Assembly (NCBI RefSeq): GCF_030463565.1
Contig: NC_134644.1
Span: 100,622,765-100,686,764 of the forward strand
DNA from: Pelecanus crispus
Taxonomy: Eukaryota > Chordata > Aves > Pelecaniformes > Pelecanidae
Direction: 5' to 3'
Length of the DNA stretch: 64,000 nucleotides
Shown: piece by piece, positions 52,401 through 63,029 of the stretch
Position numbering within the stretch: position 1 is the first letter of the stretch
Layout: each line of letters opens with the position of its first letter
The notes under the pieces: model-generated
What the model saw: only the letters and a program-made list of their open reading frames with translations
Databases searched by the model: none
What the model was told of the DNA's origin: nothing
Translations under genes and position numbers: made by a program

Positions 52401-55400
52401 CAACATCAAATCTGATAAAACCCACGTACTTCCCTGCTTTCCTAAGGTTTTGTAAGGAGAAACAACACTTTAAAAGATTTTAGGTTCTTATTTTTAGCCT
52501 GTGCAAATGGAAGTAGGGCCTGAGTTTTTCTCTGGAACCTTTGATACAAATTTAAAACAGTATCAAGTTTGTGAGAGTGGATTTTGTATGAATAAGAGAG
52601 AAAACTGGAGTGTCTGTCATAGAAAAAAAAAACAGGGTAATGTACCTTGTGAAAATGTACCTAAGTGACTTGTATACTGACATGCAAGAAGCACATGGCA
52701 AAACAGGGAATTTGAGTTACTACTTTGTACAATTCCATTTTTTTCAACACTGTGTAAACCTAAATAACTAGTTTAGGAAATACAGTAAAGGAACTGATGA
52801 GGAAGAGTAGCTGTGAACAGTACTGCCTACTGAATAGTCAGAAATCTCAGTCATTAGAATCATTATCAGGGATATCTGAAATACTGTACTTTGCAAACAA
52901 TGATTCTTCCCTGTGTTCCCCTCCATTCCAAAATTACACATTTATTAAAAATTGGGTGAAAATTGAAAGAAATAAAGAATTTTTTACATTATTTGCATTT
53001 TTCCTCTGTAACACATCTACTGAATTACTCATGATTTCATTTGTAAATACCTTAGTAATAAATTACTTTAACAACATTTAACTTACCGTATTCTCCTGAT
53101 GACCTGATCTTCCAAGGTCATTTCATCCACAACCGGATAGAAATACAGACCTTCAAAACAGAACCCCCCACCCCTACTCTTAGAGCTTCTATATAAACCA
53201 GGATAATAATTTTAAAGACCTTTTCAATGAAATACAGGTGGCTTGAATGGATGAAAGATGCTTTAAAAAGCTAAGACATTTTAGATAGAAATGATTGCTA
53301 ACCGCTGATACATGTTTTCTTTTATCAGTAGATCACAGAAAGATGTGCATTAGTGGGGTTATTGCAAGCTGTAGGCTTTTGGGAGGAAAATAGTTATAAT
53401 GGGAAAGAAAACTTCAGGAAAAACAGTGTAAATGTCTTTCCTTGTTTGTTTTAATGTTGTTGTTCTATGTTCTACTTTCTCTCTAGACTTTCTTCTCTGG
53501 TTGCTCATAATTTCTGCCCTGACAACCTCTTTTTACACCCTTTCTATTATAAAACTATATATTTGAGCAATTCAGAACTGGGAAAGTAATGTCAAAAATG
53601 GGTGGGTGTGCCAAATTTGCTGCCTGAAATTGGTTGTTTGATAAGAGACTTTTACATTGTGAATTTTTCTTGTAATTGCTCTGTGCTCTCTATTGGTATC
53701 GCTTCCCTTATGCAAAACTTTCTCATCATAACATTTTAATAGTAAAGCTTGAGGGTAAGCACTTTTTTTAAATGATAGAACTCGTATCTATGTGCATTGT
53801 TAGGAAATTAAGATTTTGCTCCTTTCTTGTTGGCTGTAGATGGGGTGCAGTTGTTTGCTTGCTTCAGGCATGGTAGAGTTTTCATTGGAGATATTCCCAC
53901 AGGGCATATGAGGGGCAGTTTCAAGAAGTCAGAATATCTACTGCTGCTGTGTAGTTCTCCCTTTCCAACTTTACCTTTCTCACACTCCCATCCCCATCAC
54001 TGAACACTGCATTTGAAGTATCTATTTAAGGAGAGAAAAACAAAATTACCATGCAGCATATCAACAGTTTGTCTTACACAGATAATTATTCTCATTAGTC
54101 ACGTAAACTACAGTTTCAATTCTCAAGTGATGCTGAGCACTTTCAGCTACCATTAAAGCAAATCAGGCTTGTGAATGCTTATCTTTGAGCTGTAACTAAA
54201 TCCTCTTCTTTAGAATGCATGTCCCTAAAATGGATGTTTCAGCCTACTTAATGAAACTGTGAAAATGAGTTGACAAGTGTAATATGAAACTGTCTAGCTG
54301 ATAAAATTTATTAGCACGTACACACATTGGATGACCCCCTGGCATTTCTTGGCTCATTTTGAGAACCATTCTTTAAAAATCTCTTTAAGAAATAGCCACG
54401 TGCTCTTCAGGTAAGACTGTTCTGGAATTGTAAGGTGGTTGTCCTTCACAGCTGTTTCTTCAGGTTGGATAGGAGTCATTTATGAACTGAGAAAATAAGA
54501 CAGAAATAAATAAATTTAAGAAAAAAATTGTTTGAAGAGCTTGTTCAAAATGTCCAACACCAGTTTTGCACAGTTAGACCTGCACTGATAGACTACTTAA
54601 ATGAAAAAAGTCAACAGCCTGGGCTCACCTGTAGCAGAAAGTTGAGGTCCTCTATCTATATTACTTTTATTTATTTTACTTGAAATATAGCTAATACCCA
54701 ATCTCAGGTCAATAAAACACTTTTGATTCAAACACTTGTCATTAATTTTCCTGCTCACAGGTTAACACTGAGTGGCTCTACACAGTTGCAAAAGCTATAT
54801 ACATTAGCCTGCTTTAAGGTCTCTGCTGCTTGGATTAGACTGCTACTAGTACGTAGCCTTGCTACAATAAAACTAGGTCTCATGCTTCTACTTTATGTAG
54901 ATCTGTCTTTGATGAAAGAAAAGGATCTGTAACAGTTGTCTCTTGGCTAGCTATAGGTAAATCCCCTACCTAGTGACCTACAGTGTTACTTTCTTTCTTA
55001 GATTCACTTTTCATCTTCACAATAGTTAAATGTAGTCTTGGCTTTACAGAATTTTCATACTTTCAGATGTCCATTTGTCTCTCTTAAATTATGAACATCA
55101 AAGTCCACATTTTTGTGGTTTGACACCCACAGCATTAGCTTTAGAAAGATGAGTTGCACATGTAGACTCTGAAGTTGGAACTGAAGACTGTTGTAATGAC
55201 CTGCAGGCAAGGGTTGTGTGAAATGAGGAATGTGCATCTGACATACACAATTTTTACAGTTCAGCTGTTAGGTACAGTAAATATTTGAGATGGAAAACTT
55301 TACGCAACTGTTCTTAAATGCATTGCTAAAGGCGTGTTTTTTCTAATAGATCATAAAATTTTTCATTCATAGATTCCTTTAAAATTGAACTTTAATTTGG

Positions 55401-58400
55401 ATTTCCTTCAGATCATTTGTGAAACTTTAAGAAGCTATCTCTAAGCCTGCAGCCATTTAATTGTTTTTTTATTTTCTTATTTTCAATACTGTTCTGCTTT
55501 ATCCCTTGTAGGATGTGTAGAGTATCAACTTCAGTATTTGTTTGAGCGCAATTGCTCAGAATTGTTCTGAAGTGCCTGCTGCTTGTCATCAGAAGTTCTC
55601 CAAAACTTCATTCTGTCAGCCAAGATTTGAAACTTAAGAATTCAGTGCAATTTAAGCATCTCTTGGAAGTGTGTAGCTTTGAGTTTATTATAATGGCTAA
55701 GTTTTCAACCAGATAAAAATGCTGTATCAGATAACAAAACACAAGGAGACCAAATTTAACCTCAAGCAGGCATCTTTCATTTGAGCTGCTGCTCATATGT
55801 GCCATCCTGAAATGCTTTTAAATTGCCTCATTGTCCCGTAGACATTCTCTAATTAAATCAATGTCTTTAAATATTAATCTATTTTATAAATATTCATCAG
55901 TGTGGACCTTTTATGATTGAATGGAGGAAAATATAAACTAAGTAAGCCTAGTAATACTTGCAGTAATTAAGCTTGTAAGTCCCTGTTTTCTTTTCTTTAA
56001 CTTTCCCAAACCTTGACCAACTTTTTGCCAACACAATCTTCAAGAATAAATCTAAGGACAACTTTGTCATAAAACAATCTCAAAAAATGACCTTTTCTTT
56101 GCGATGATGGAATTCATGTTCTTTCTCAAAGTATTATGGAATGGGGAAATCCTTTTTTCTGTCAGAGACATGCATTTTGATATAGTAATGAAAATCATCC
56201 TGAATTTAATGAAATTAAATTGGAAAAATATTACTTCCAATATGCTCGTCAGAGATTTCTTAAAACATTACTAACTTCCATGAAGAGCTTCTCTGCCAGG
56301 GAGTTTTCCAGCTTGGCCTAAAGAAGACTTCTCCTGCAATTGCAACTGTATAGTTGTTTTCTAGGCTGACCATGGGCCAAGCACCTGACGTCAGAGCAGA
56401 CAACTTCTGCCATGGGTGTGTTGTCCATGGCTCCCATGAGTCTAAGTAATGGGGAGGTGGAAGCCAATGGGTTTGAATGCAAAACTTGGACAAGTTCCCA
56501 TAGAACTTGGCACCAGAGGCTGCAGAGATTAAGAAGGGATGCAGGACTAGACATTACAGTAAAGAATGAAACAGGAGATCAGCTAGCTGAGAAGAAAGGG
56601 AGTGACCAGCCAGAAAAGCATGTCATGTAGGACAGAAATGGGAGGAACTGGAATTCCTTAGGACTAAGAGAATGGAAGCAAAAACTGGTATGAGGCGATA
56701 GAGAGATCTGATGGAGGTATTATACAGGCAGAGGACAGGGGCAGGCTGAGTATAGGACTAAGGAGAACTAGGTGGAACTAGAACCAGACGCAGCCAAAGC
56801 TATAGACAAAGTGGTAAGTGCAGACCAGGATTGGAGAGGGAGGAATTCAGATATGGAGCCAGAAAGGAAGGAAATGGGAACAGCTGGGCAAAAACCAGTT
56901 GTGAGTGAGTGTTTGCATGTGAATACAGGCATGACAGGAGTCTGAGAGGCATTGAACAGCCTTGCTGGACAAAGAGGTTGGTTCTAGGAATAGCGTTCAA
57001 GGAATGGAGATGGAGACCAGGAGTCAAGACTGGGGTGAATGAGATGTGAGACCCAGGTTTAGGCTGGAAGGAGCTGGACGAAGAATTGCATTTTCAAGAA
57101 ATGGGAAGAATAGTTTGTGACCGCTGTGAAGGACTTCACATTTCTGATAATCACTCTTCAGATGGGAAATGCCCTGGTAAAATGCTTTGTTCCTATTTAC
57201 TACTGCTGCACTCAGGAATTTATGACTTGAAGATCTGCAGTGTATCGCTGTCTGTACCACAGCATAACAGTTGATGGTAGACAAAGTCACTTAAGCTTTC
57301 CCCAGATGGTCACTAATTTAGTCTGTGGGTTTCAAACTTCTGAGTTCATTGCTTCCTGTTGCTTCATTTGCAGACAAGCTGAGGAGTCTCGAATATTTTA
57401 ACTCAATTTAGAAAATTTGCTTTGAAGCATTAAGTTCTTGGTAATTTTAAGTACTAAAAAAATGGGATACTCAAAATTAGAGGATGCATTTCATTTTGAT
57501 CTGTCAGCTCAAAGACGTTTTCTGAATTATGTTTTGTAATGGCGAAGTATGCCATTAAAAAACCTAAGAGAATATTAGTAAATCTGCGTACAGAGTAACA
57601 CGTACAGTAAGTAATGTGTGGGGCAATGCATAGAACGATAAGGAATAAACAAAGCAATCACTAGATAGGTGCTCATTGCTTCAGTGCCATTTATTTTGTT
57701 CTAAATGTGTTCAGACCTAATGGAAAACTGATAGATGCTAACATACTGGAAAGCTGCAGCTTTCTTCTAAAAGTCTTTTCTAGTAAACAGGCAAAATGTG
57801 TAATGGAACGTTAGCCAAGTCAGTCCTTTCCTAAGCTTGTCATTACTGTCCTTGATTTTTCAACCTTCTCTGTGTGTGTGTGAAGCATATAGATGTGTTC
57901 AGACTCTGTTCGGTGTCTTAAATTAAGGTTATTTCAGGGTTTTGTTCATCCTTAACACTGGTAAATAGATTGAGCCTTTAATCATACTGGTGAAGAACGT
58001 AAGCCATGCCAAATTTTTAAAGGCAGCACAAAATTTAACCCTGCTTGTCTGTTTTCCAGAGTGATAGTGAGGCTTATCTGACTCCTTCAAGTCTGGTTGT
58101 CAGTCTTCCTTGCAGAAAAATACCCATGCTGGGTGAGGCATTAGATTTTAACAAGGTGGAGTCTATAAACAAATACTGTGTTTCTGAACTTCAAAATCTA
58201 GATATCAGGGTATCACATGCCATTTGCCTTCAGCTAAGCCTTTGAAGATTTCTAGTGGTTTCTGCGCTGTTGGACACAGTGTGTGAGAAGCCTTTGCTCT
58301 GTGACACAGCTCCGATGTCTGTACCTGAAACTGGAAGGTTGGAATGGACCTAGAAAGTTAGAGATCTCAGTTTTAAATACGATGTATATACACGTCATGG

Positions 58401-61400
58401 ATGCTGATGTACACACATGTCCTCAACACCTTAAAAGCCTTTTAAGCCTTTTGGGTTTTGTTTTTTCTGTATTGAGAGTATTGATTTCCACCTTACCTTT
58501 CTGTAGCTAACAGGGGTGCAGATTAAATATTTGTGTTTTCTTCAAGCCTTTCATTCTTGCTTTGGAATCAGACTTTGTTTCTTTTGCTTTGCTATGCATT
58601 TTCTGCCACACAGTATTTTGATGCGTGCCATAGCCGTAGTGATCAGATGAGGGTTCAAAGTTATATTCATGTTGTAAAGGGACAGCATATCCATGAAACT
58701 CCAAGTTGTTTTAGCTGTAGCACCTCTCTACAGTAATTGCAAAAACTCTGTATTTTTCAGCTTATTTCAGTTGGAAGGGAAATTACTCTCTGCAGTGCTT
58801 AGCCTGTTTGGCCTACCCACATTTTTATTATTCATGATGATTGTAGTGTCTAATCAAAAATTATTTGGCTTTTTTGCCTGGTACCTATTTGATAGAGAAT
58901 TACTATTAATCTAGGCGTGGAATCCATATGCTGTTAGCATTGCTTTCACAAAATATCCATGTTCTACACTGTTGAGTAATGGAAACTGTAGTAATCAGTG
59001 GGATTCTAATGAGCAAAATAAGTTCTTCTAATTATCTCATAAACCTAATTTTATGACTGGAAGTACAAAAAATTATTGCTTGAAAGTAGTTTTATCTTAG
59101 ACCTATGAAGAAATTGAAGAGACCTTAATTCCGTACATCAGGTTGCCCATATATCCCAAGAGTAAGGTTCAGCATAGGTAGCAAGCAATGCAAATTATGC
59201 TCAGTGTAGCAAAAGAAAACATACTTCTGCCTGTCCTTGACTGTTTGAAGTAAATAGCTTGAATCTTACCTCATTTACACAGCGGTAATTTGAAGTGTAT
59301 CTTAAAATCAACATAATGAAAATGAAATTGAAATTCTCCATGAGGATTTCTGTAGCTAGAAGTGTCAACAATATGGGTAAATTGTCACTCAGTTGTACAG
59401 TATACAGCATTTCTAATGGAGCAACAGTATCAGAAATAACACCTAGATATCCCCATTTCCACTCCTCTGCTTTAATGAAGTCACACTCTCAACGTCTACA
59501 CTGAGGAGAAAGGTTGTAGGTGCATGTGCATGCTGTTACAATAAACTAATAAAGGCTGTTCATATAATGAGTATTTTTGATAATGAATACTGATACTGGT
59601 GTTCCAACAGTCCAGGACTACTTAGGTGATGTCAGGACTATATTAGCAGCCTTAAAAATACATAAGCAAACCCTTTCAGAAGTGACTAGTGATTTTAAAT
59701 AGAATGAAACTGTGAAAAGCAGCCCCTTTGAAAGTGCCTTAAAACTGCTAAGTCACTGTACTTGAAAATCAGCCCTCCTTTGAACTTGCTCACCAGTCAT
59801 GAAAACCGGACATTTCCAGTGATTTCTAGAATGGTTTTGGGAGTGTCATGGAAAACAGGGTGCTCTGGATAAGGTGAAATAATATTTCTACTTGTGGGGA
59901 GGATTGTTACGGACATCTAACCTGTAGTGGCAGATCTCACACATGCTTTGGATTACCAAAATGTTATTAAAATTGCATTCTGTAGTTTATACTGCATCAA
60001 TAATATAATGAACTATAAAGCCTTATGCAATTTTTTATTTAGTTTTTTAGTAAAAACCTTGAGCAAACTTTCTCAGAGGTCTCTATTTCTGAGAAGGCAC
60101 AAGGAACAAGTTTTGACTCCGTGAGAGTGTGCATTATGTTAAAGGTGCTGGTGAGAGGAAGAAGACTATTATGGGAGACTGAATTTATGAGAATGTTTTC
60201 CTTAGTAAGAAAAAGGAACCTGCTGTCAGTAATATTGATCAAGCTGATATTCACTAGGCAACAAGTCCCAGGCAAAATTTATATGGAAGATACTGGATGT
60301 CAGAAATGTGATGTTACTATGGAAATGATTTATTATCAGCTAAAAGGAATTTTAATGGAGTCAGGCAACTGGCAATCTAATTTAAGGCACATTTCAGGTT
60401 TTGGAGTAAAGTCTTGAGAGAATATAGCTGCTAAGTGTGATCTGTGCCTATTTGCCTAGCATCACACTTCGAGCTTATGAAGGGATACTGATTTGCTGCT
60501 TCACATTCTTCGTTGACAGCATGAACTTAGGATTCAGCTGATTCAAACACCATTTACAAGAATTAACTGCTGGAATGATGTTATAGTTAATTTCTTTTAC
60601 TAATTTTGGGCCTTGTGAGTGTTTTGATTCTGCTTACAGTTCTACTCATCCTCTTCTGTACAGCAGTACATCTTTCACAACGGAGGCCAGGTCTCCTAGC
60701 TTCAAGCTTGCTCAAAGCCCAGTGCTCAATCTCCAGCCATCCTGCTTCTGACAATAGTGATTCTGCTTAACTAGAACCATGTATATTGCTGAATTGTGTG
60801 TTTTACTAAACAATGAAACCTATTTTTTCCTCTGACATTAAAATCTATTCCTTAAAATAACAGTCAGGAGTGTATCTCTGCAATCTGAACTCAAATAGAT
60901 AGTGAAAAGGGCAAGAAGTATTCTGTTACTAGCTTTTTACATGCTGGCAAAGGACTATGACTCTTGCACAGAATTGGCCCACTGAGGTCTCTGGATGCTG
61001 CTGTAACATTAGATATGAAACAGTGAAGTATTTGTAGCCTGTGGGCATTACTGTATGGATACAGTATCAGGATACAGCCCTTCATTTCCACTTGCACCAG
61101 AGAGAATGTTTTGGGCAAGTGTGAGCAAGTGACCATTTTCCTCAGATCATGGGACTTGGCAGTTGTAAGACTTTTTTGGTCATCTGTATCATAAAAGGAA
61201 CGCTGCTTTGCCCTGTGTACTGTGACCAAGTGTTTACAGTTCTGATACCTAGGCATCTGTAGTATTTTCACTGTGTTTAGTATCTCATAGGACTCTGAAC
61301 TTTATGTAATATTTAATTTGTAAATATAAATGATATCAAGGAATTGATGATCCTAATTCAGGGACAGTTTTTTCTCTCTATGTAAAGATGTAATTTTTTT

Positions 61401-63029
61401 TTTTTAGCTGTGCATTACCTTCTCATTAAGAATTTAAAATTTCTTGTGGTTCTCTTATTGCCCTTGGTAAGAAGGCCACACTGCTGCTAAAAGTCTCAAA
61501 CTTTGTTTTTAAGTCTGTTGGACCTTGTCCAATAATCTTGATCATGCCCCAAGTATTTAACATTTGTGCTACTGTATTGGGTTCTACTACCAAAAGGTCT
61601 TTTCATTGGCCTTCCTTTTTACTCCATGCTATTGACAGTATAGAAAAATGTTTAAAATTATGTTTAGACCTTGTAAATAGCATGATTGTTATGTTTTATA
61701 GACCTTTGTACAGTGTTTTTATACTTGCTGGAATTTTCAAGTGTTTATATTTGGCACTTTTACAGGATAATGTCAATTTTTTTCCCTTCTATTATTTAGA
61801 CGTGGTTATAATCATGAGATCTTGGTTGTCCATGGGCTGATTATCCAAGTTGTAGGTTAACTATTTCTTGTTATTTCCAGCCATTCCCAGGCTGCAGCAA
61901 AACCTGCGGCTGCATTAGAAAGCATCTGCATTTGATGGCTTGTGAATTACAGTGTATTTTCATGAAATGCTGTTTTGCCTGCTAGTGCTTAGTCTCTTCT
62001 GCTCTCTGAAGAAATGTGTTTCCAAGTTTTTGAAATGTAAATATTCCTGTAAATTGTACCCTAATCTTCCTATATTTTAGAATATCTGTTTTCATTTTAT
62101 ACAAGCTCCATTATGTCTCGTATTCTTAATAGGTGAGCACTAACTGTATTCTAGTGCACTGGTTTACAATGTTAAATACTTTATCTTGTATAATGTTGTT
62201 TCATGTGAAAAGTTCCTCACAATCATTAAATAAATGAATTATTAGTGGTTCGACCTGTATTCCAACACAACATGAAATCCTAAGACCCCGATTCAAAAAG
62301 TTTTTGGAAACTCAGGGCTAGATCCGTAAATGTACTGATGCAATATGGTTTTTATTATAAAAGTTAATACAAAATACTTACGATTGGTCAGCTTGGTGGG
62401 GCTGATCAACAGGCCTGGTTAGGTGGTATTTGGTTGCTTTTTATTCTTTCATCAGTACGAGCTGAAAGTACTTCTTTGACATTATTAGTAAGTTTATCCT
62501 CCCATACTCTGTGAGTGATAGTAGAGTATGTGTATCAATTATCCTTAATACATTTTCTAAGAATAATGCCATTCTACTAGTTGCATGCAGAAATGCATGT
62601 AGTTGTGTTAACTGGGATTGTCGTCTTTGTTTAGCATTATGTACTTAGAATTCAAAGTAAAATAATCCCATGGCTATGCTTCCAAAGTCAGGTGCTGAGA
62701 AGATGCTAGAACTGATGCCTCTGCTTCCGAAATACCCAGTTTTCTGTGTTGTTACCTGTTAAAGGATGTTTTGTCCTGTAACTTATAGAAGGAATACTTT
62801 ATTTGGAAAACGTCAAGTGCAGTAAGTAGTAGGGATGGTATTAGCTAAGAGCCTCATGTTGAGTTCTTCTGCATTGCAGGAGTACAAACGCAAGCTAGCC
62901 AGAGTGTCCCAAGTACGGAAAGAACTCAGGTCACGTATCCAGAACCTGCCTGATCTCTCTCGACTTCCCAACGTCACGGGCAGCCACGTACACCTACCGT
63001 TTGCAGGAGACATCTACAGTGATGATTGA
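19322..63029 (+). CDS. RPRD1A: RPRD1A (p15RS), RNA polymerase II CTD-binding protein; seven exons
   Basis: Seven exons (19322-19472, 32228-32357, 33054-33160, 33243-33337, 34317-34443, 34542-34717, 62880-63029) join in one frame to 311 codons plus TGA, close to the 312 residues of the human protein. RPRD1A is nuclear. It binds the heptad-repeat C-terminal domain (CTD) of RNA polymerase II, helps recruit the Ser5 phosphatase RPAP2, and as p15RS restrains cell-cycle and Wnt target genes. Residues 1 to about 130 form the CTD-interacting domain. The CTD-contacting residues known for the family appear kept: Y61, N64, D65, N69, R106 and R114. A basic patch at residues 134-138 may aid nuclear import, and residues from about 220 to 290 form the dimerising coiled coil. 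[10 protein letters not shown] at the N-terminus and the ending [15 protein letters not shown] separate it from the paralogue RPRD1B. All introns are GT-AG. Introns 1 (12.8 kb) and 6 (28.2 kb) are long. Confidence 0.97.
19533..19557 (+). promoter_or_regulatory. G-rich stretch with quadruplex potential just inside intron 1
   Basis: Runs GGGGG, GGG and GGGGGGG (long enough to supply two runs) separated by short loops. It is transcribed, so it could form in the nascent RNA as well as in DNA. Confidence 0.45.
23047..23072. repeat. Perfect 13-bp tandem duplication at a CR1 5' junction
   Basis: ACCTCAAATATGT at 23047-23059 is repeated immediately at 23060-23072, and CR1 homology starts at the end of the second unit. 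See the CR1 entry that follows. Confidence 0.9.
23069..24505 (+). CDS. CR1 LINE ORF2 fragment: reverse transcriptase and C-terminal region
   Basis: 478 codons. The catalytic Asp residues of the RT palm are present in LDFSKAFD and FADD, and the thumb and C-terminal region follow. The first ATG is a junction accident between host DNA and the truncated element and is not a native start. The frame is a transposon remnant and not a host gene. In a spliced RPRD1A transcript it is removed with intron 1. Confidence 0.93.
   Translation: MFHPRVLRELAEELAKPLSIIYQQSWLTGEVPDDWRLANVTPIYRKGRKEDPGNYRPVSLTSVPGKIMERFILSELHRQVQVNQGIRPSQHGFTKGRSCLTNLISFYDLVTRLVDDGKAVDVIYLDFSKAFDTVSHNILLGKLAAHGLDTHTLRWVKNWLGGRAQRVVINGVKSSWRPVTSGVPQGSVLGPVLFNIFINDLDEGIECTLSKFADDTKLGGSVDLLEGRMALQRDLDRLDRWAVANCMRFNKAKCQVLHFGHNNPMQHYRLGEEWLESCLAEKDLGVLVDSRLNMSQQCAQVAKKANSILACIRNAVASRSREVIVPLYSALVRPHLEYCVQFWAPQYKKDIEVLERVQRRATKLVKGLENKSYEERLRELGLFSLEKRRLRGDLIALYNYLKGGCSEVGVGLFSQVASDRTRGNGLKLRQGRFRLEIRKNFFTERVVRHWNRLPREVVESPSLEAFKKRVDVALWDMV
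23071..24621 (+). mobile_element. 5'-truncated CR1 LINE with open reverse-transcriptase frame
   Basis: A CR1 non-LTR retrotransposon lying in sense orientation in RPRD1A intron 1. The frame 23069-24505 (478 codons) is uninterrupted. It begins at the [13 protein letters not shown] segment before the RT core, then shows NYRPVSL (residues 54-60), LDFSKAFD (125-132, catalytic Asp), [10 protein letters not shown] (182-191), FADD (212-215, catalytic Asp pair) and the conserved C-terminal region ending WDMV. The upstream endonuclease and ORF1 are missing, so it cannot move by itself. The 3' UTR (24506-24621) ends in three ATTCTATG-type units. The lack of frame damage implies a young insertion. The 13171-13808 copy is the same or a closely related subfamily. 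Confidence 0.96.
31705..31905 (+). repeat. Old CR1-like LINE 3' fragment
   Basis: Words such as 'aaaaggaggaggttcttcat', then a 'gtgaagctccttgtcagagga' segment and an 'aagtacatggaagaaatccg' segment, follow the order of the terminal ORF2 part of ancient CR1/L3-type LINEs (FF...R V...W N x L P ... F K ...). It is very diverged with no open frame. It is the same kind of relic as at 1.8 kb. Ends are approximate. Confidence 0.5.
32228..32357 (+). CDS. RPRD1A: RPRD1A exon 2, residues 51-94 (split codons both ends)
   Basis: Acceptor TTTATTAG|CAAAACC and donor TTTCAAG|GTACAG. Reads [20 protein letters not shown] and onward to AFKHVS, the most conserved part of the CID. It contains Y61, N64, D65 and N69, which in the family contact the CTD peptide. 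Confidence 0.97.
32358..33053 (+). other. RPRD1A: RPRD1A intron 2 (696 bp)
   Basis: GT-AG intron of AT-rich unique sequence. Nothing else recognised in it. Confidence 0.85.
33054..33160 (+). CDS. RPRD1A: RPRD1A exon 3, residues 94-130
   Basis: Acceptor CTTGTAACAG|TGAGTC and donor CTTTGT|GTAAGT. Reads [20 protein letters not shown] and onward to LRQALY. It completes the CID and carries R106 and R114, the arginines that read CTD phosphoserine in this family. Confidence 0.97.
33243..33337 (+). CDS. RPRD1A: RPRD1A exon 4, residues 130-161
   Basis: Follows an 82-bp intron (acceptor TTTTCACTTAG|ATGG, donor CCACAG|GTAAAA). Encodes the linker [19 protein letters not shown] and a Ser/Pro-rich stretch up to DPPQ. 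The KVRKR patch is a possible nuclear localisation signal. The linker is the least conserved part of the protein in the family. Confidence 0.96.
33338..34316 (+). other. RPRD1A: RPRD1A intron 4 (979 bp)
   Basis: GT-AG intron, AT-rich. Nothing else recognised. Confidence 0.85.
34317..34443 (+). CDS. RPRD1A: RPRD1A exon 5, residues 162-204
   Basis: Acceptor TTTTTTCAG|ACCACAG and donor ATAACAG|GTGAGG. Reads [20 protein letters not shown] and onward to SLLDRIT, the conserved helical region between linker and coiled coil. Confidence 0.97.
34542..34717 (+). CDS. RPRD1A: RPRD1A exon 6, residues 204-262
   Basis: Follows a 98-bp intron (acceptor CTTTTTAG|ATAAGG). Reads [20 protein letters not shown] and onward to KEHKLE, the first half of the coiled coil. 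The donor GAA|GTGCGT is weak: it has A at -1 and C at +4. Read-through would add VRNVLF and then stop at 34,738, so a shortened isoform by intron retention or intronic polyadenylation is conceivable. Confidence 0.96.
36638..36711. repeat. Imperfect tandem duplication, period about 42 bp
   Basis: The segment with ACTAATAAAG, a few bases, then TGTGAGCCAAGA occurs twice in a row with small differences. Confidence 0.75.
40787..40818. repeat. T-run/A-run homopolymer inverted repeat
   Basis: Eleven or more T (to 40802) followed directly by sixteen A (40803-40818). This is flanked by a G/T-rich segment on the left and a C/A-rich segment on the right that are roughly complementary, so the whole can fold on itself. 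Length is likely to be unreliable in assemblies. Confidence 0.75.
42203..42238. repeat. Short tandem repeat, 13-bp unit
   Basis: GGATGTAAGAA followed by two further bases is repeated about two and a half times (CTGGATGTAAGAAAT, GGATGTAAGAACT, GGATGTAAAA). Confidence 0.75.
44833..44870. repeat. (CA)13 microsatellite followed by (GT)n hairpin arm
   Basis: Thirteen CA units (44833-44858), then a short spacer and GTGTGTGT (44861-44868), so the end of the CA run can pair with the GT run. Candidate polymorphic marker. Confidence 0.92.
45129..45149. other. Isolated CpG cluster in AT-rich intron
   Basis: Five CpG dinucleotides within about 20 bases (GTCGACGGGCGGACGGGGAC) where CpG is otherwise rare for kilobases around. 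It is too short to be a CpG island. No function can be assigned. Confidence 0.6.
56390..57090 (+). other. Purine-rich block in intron 6
   Basis: About 700 bases with a marked A+G bias on the + strand (many GGA, GAG and AAG words) and repeated words such as AGGACTAAG (56659 and 56754). This differs from the T-rich intron around it. I cannot place it in a known repeat family. It may be an old mobile element or a diverged low-complexity expansion. Confidence 0.5.
58060..58245 (+). other. RPRD1A: Possible cryptic exon in intron 6
   Basis: A good acceptor (CTTGTCTGTTTTCCAG|AGTGATAG) is followed by 61 open codons and a stop, in the same phase (0) as the end of exon 6. The translated sequence (starting [11 protein letters not shown]) is not one I recognise. 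An open frame of 61 codons is not exceptional, and no poly(A) signal was identified close behind. Speculative. Confidence 0.2.
61408..62250 (+). other. RPRD1A: Candidate alternative terminal exon of RPRD1A with 3' UTR
   Basis: A strong polypyrimidine tract (twelve T) and AG at 61406-61407 precede sequence that looks like a conserved vertebrate 3' UTR: T/A-rich, with TGTA and TTTGTA words. A canonical AATAAA lies at 62229-62234 with GT-containing sequence behind it. Spliced from exon 6 in phase 0, it would replace the last 49 residues by LCITFSLRI and a stop at 61435-61437, removing part of the coiled coil. The acceptor, stop and poly(A) signal are seen; their use in a transcript is inferred. 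It might instead be a 3' UTR relic of another gene. Confidence 0.4.
62229..62234 (+). terminator. AATAAA poly(A) signal inside intron 6
   Basis: Canonical hexamer with a GT-rich stretch about 15 bases downstream. It would end the candidate alternative last exon. Confidence 0.4.
62880..63029 (+). CDS. RPRD1A: RPRD1A exon 7, residues 263-311 and stop
   Basis: Acceptor CTTCTGCATTGCAG|GAGTAC. Reads [20 protein letters not shown] and onward to the conserved C-terminus [15 protein letters not shown], stop TGA at 63027-63029. It provides the second half of the coiled coil and the RPRD1A-type tail. Confidence 0.97.
   Translation, partial: EYKRKLARVSQVRKELRSRIQNLPDLSRLPNVTGSHVHLPFAGDIYSDD

Larger units (their letters stand above)
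34718..62879 (+). other. RPRD1A: RPRD1A intron 6 (28.2 kb)
   Basis: Very long GT-AG intron. I recognise no nested gene and no well-preserved mobile element in it. It holds simple repeats (44833-44870), an A/T homopolymer inverted tract (40787-40818), imperfect tandem duplications (36638-36711 and 42203-42238), an isolated CpG cluster (45129-45149), a purine-rich block (56390-57090), and two candidate alternative terminal exons (58060 and 61408). Remaining short frames, up to 126 codons, carry no family motif. Confidence 0.8.

Noticed and set aside
58330-58375. Possible minus-strand CR1 3' end (GGTTGGAATGGACCT word)
   Set aside because: Similarity is limited to about 15 bases with no octamer tail or upstream CR1 sequence.
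60891-61271. Minus-strand 126-codon frame near the end of intron 6
   Set aside because: No motif, no promoter and no splice evidence. It is within the length expected by chance for this much sequence.
61538-61840. 100-codon frame inside the candidate 3' UTR
   Set aside because: Hydrophobic T-rich composition typical of chance frames in UTR-like DNA, with no family resemblance.
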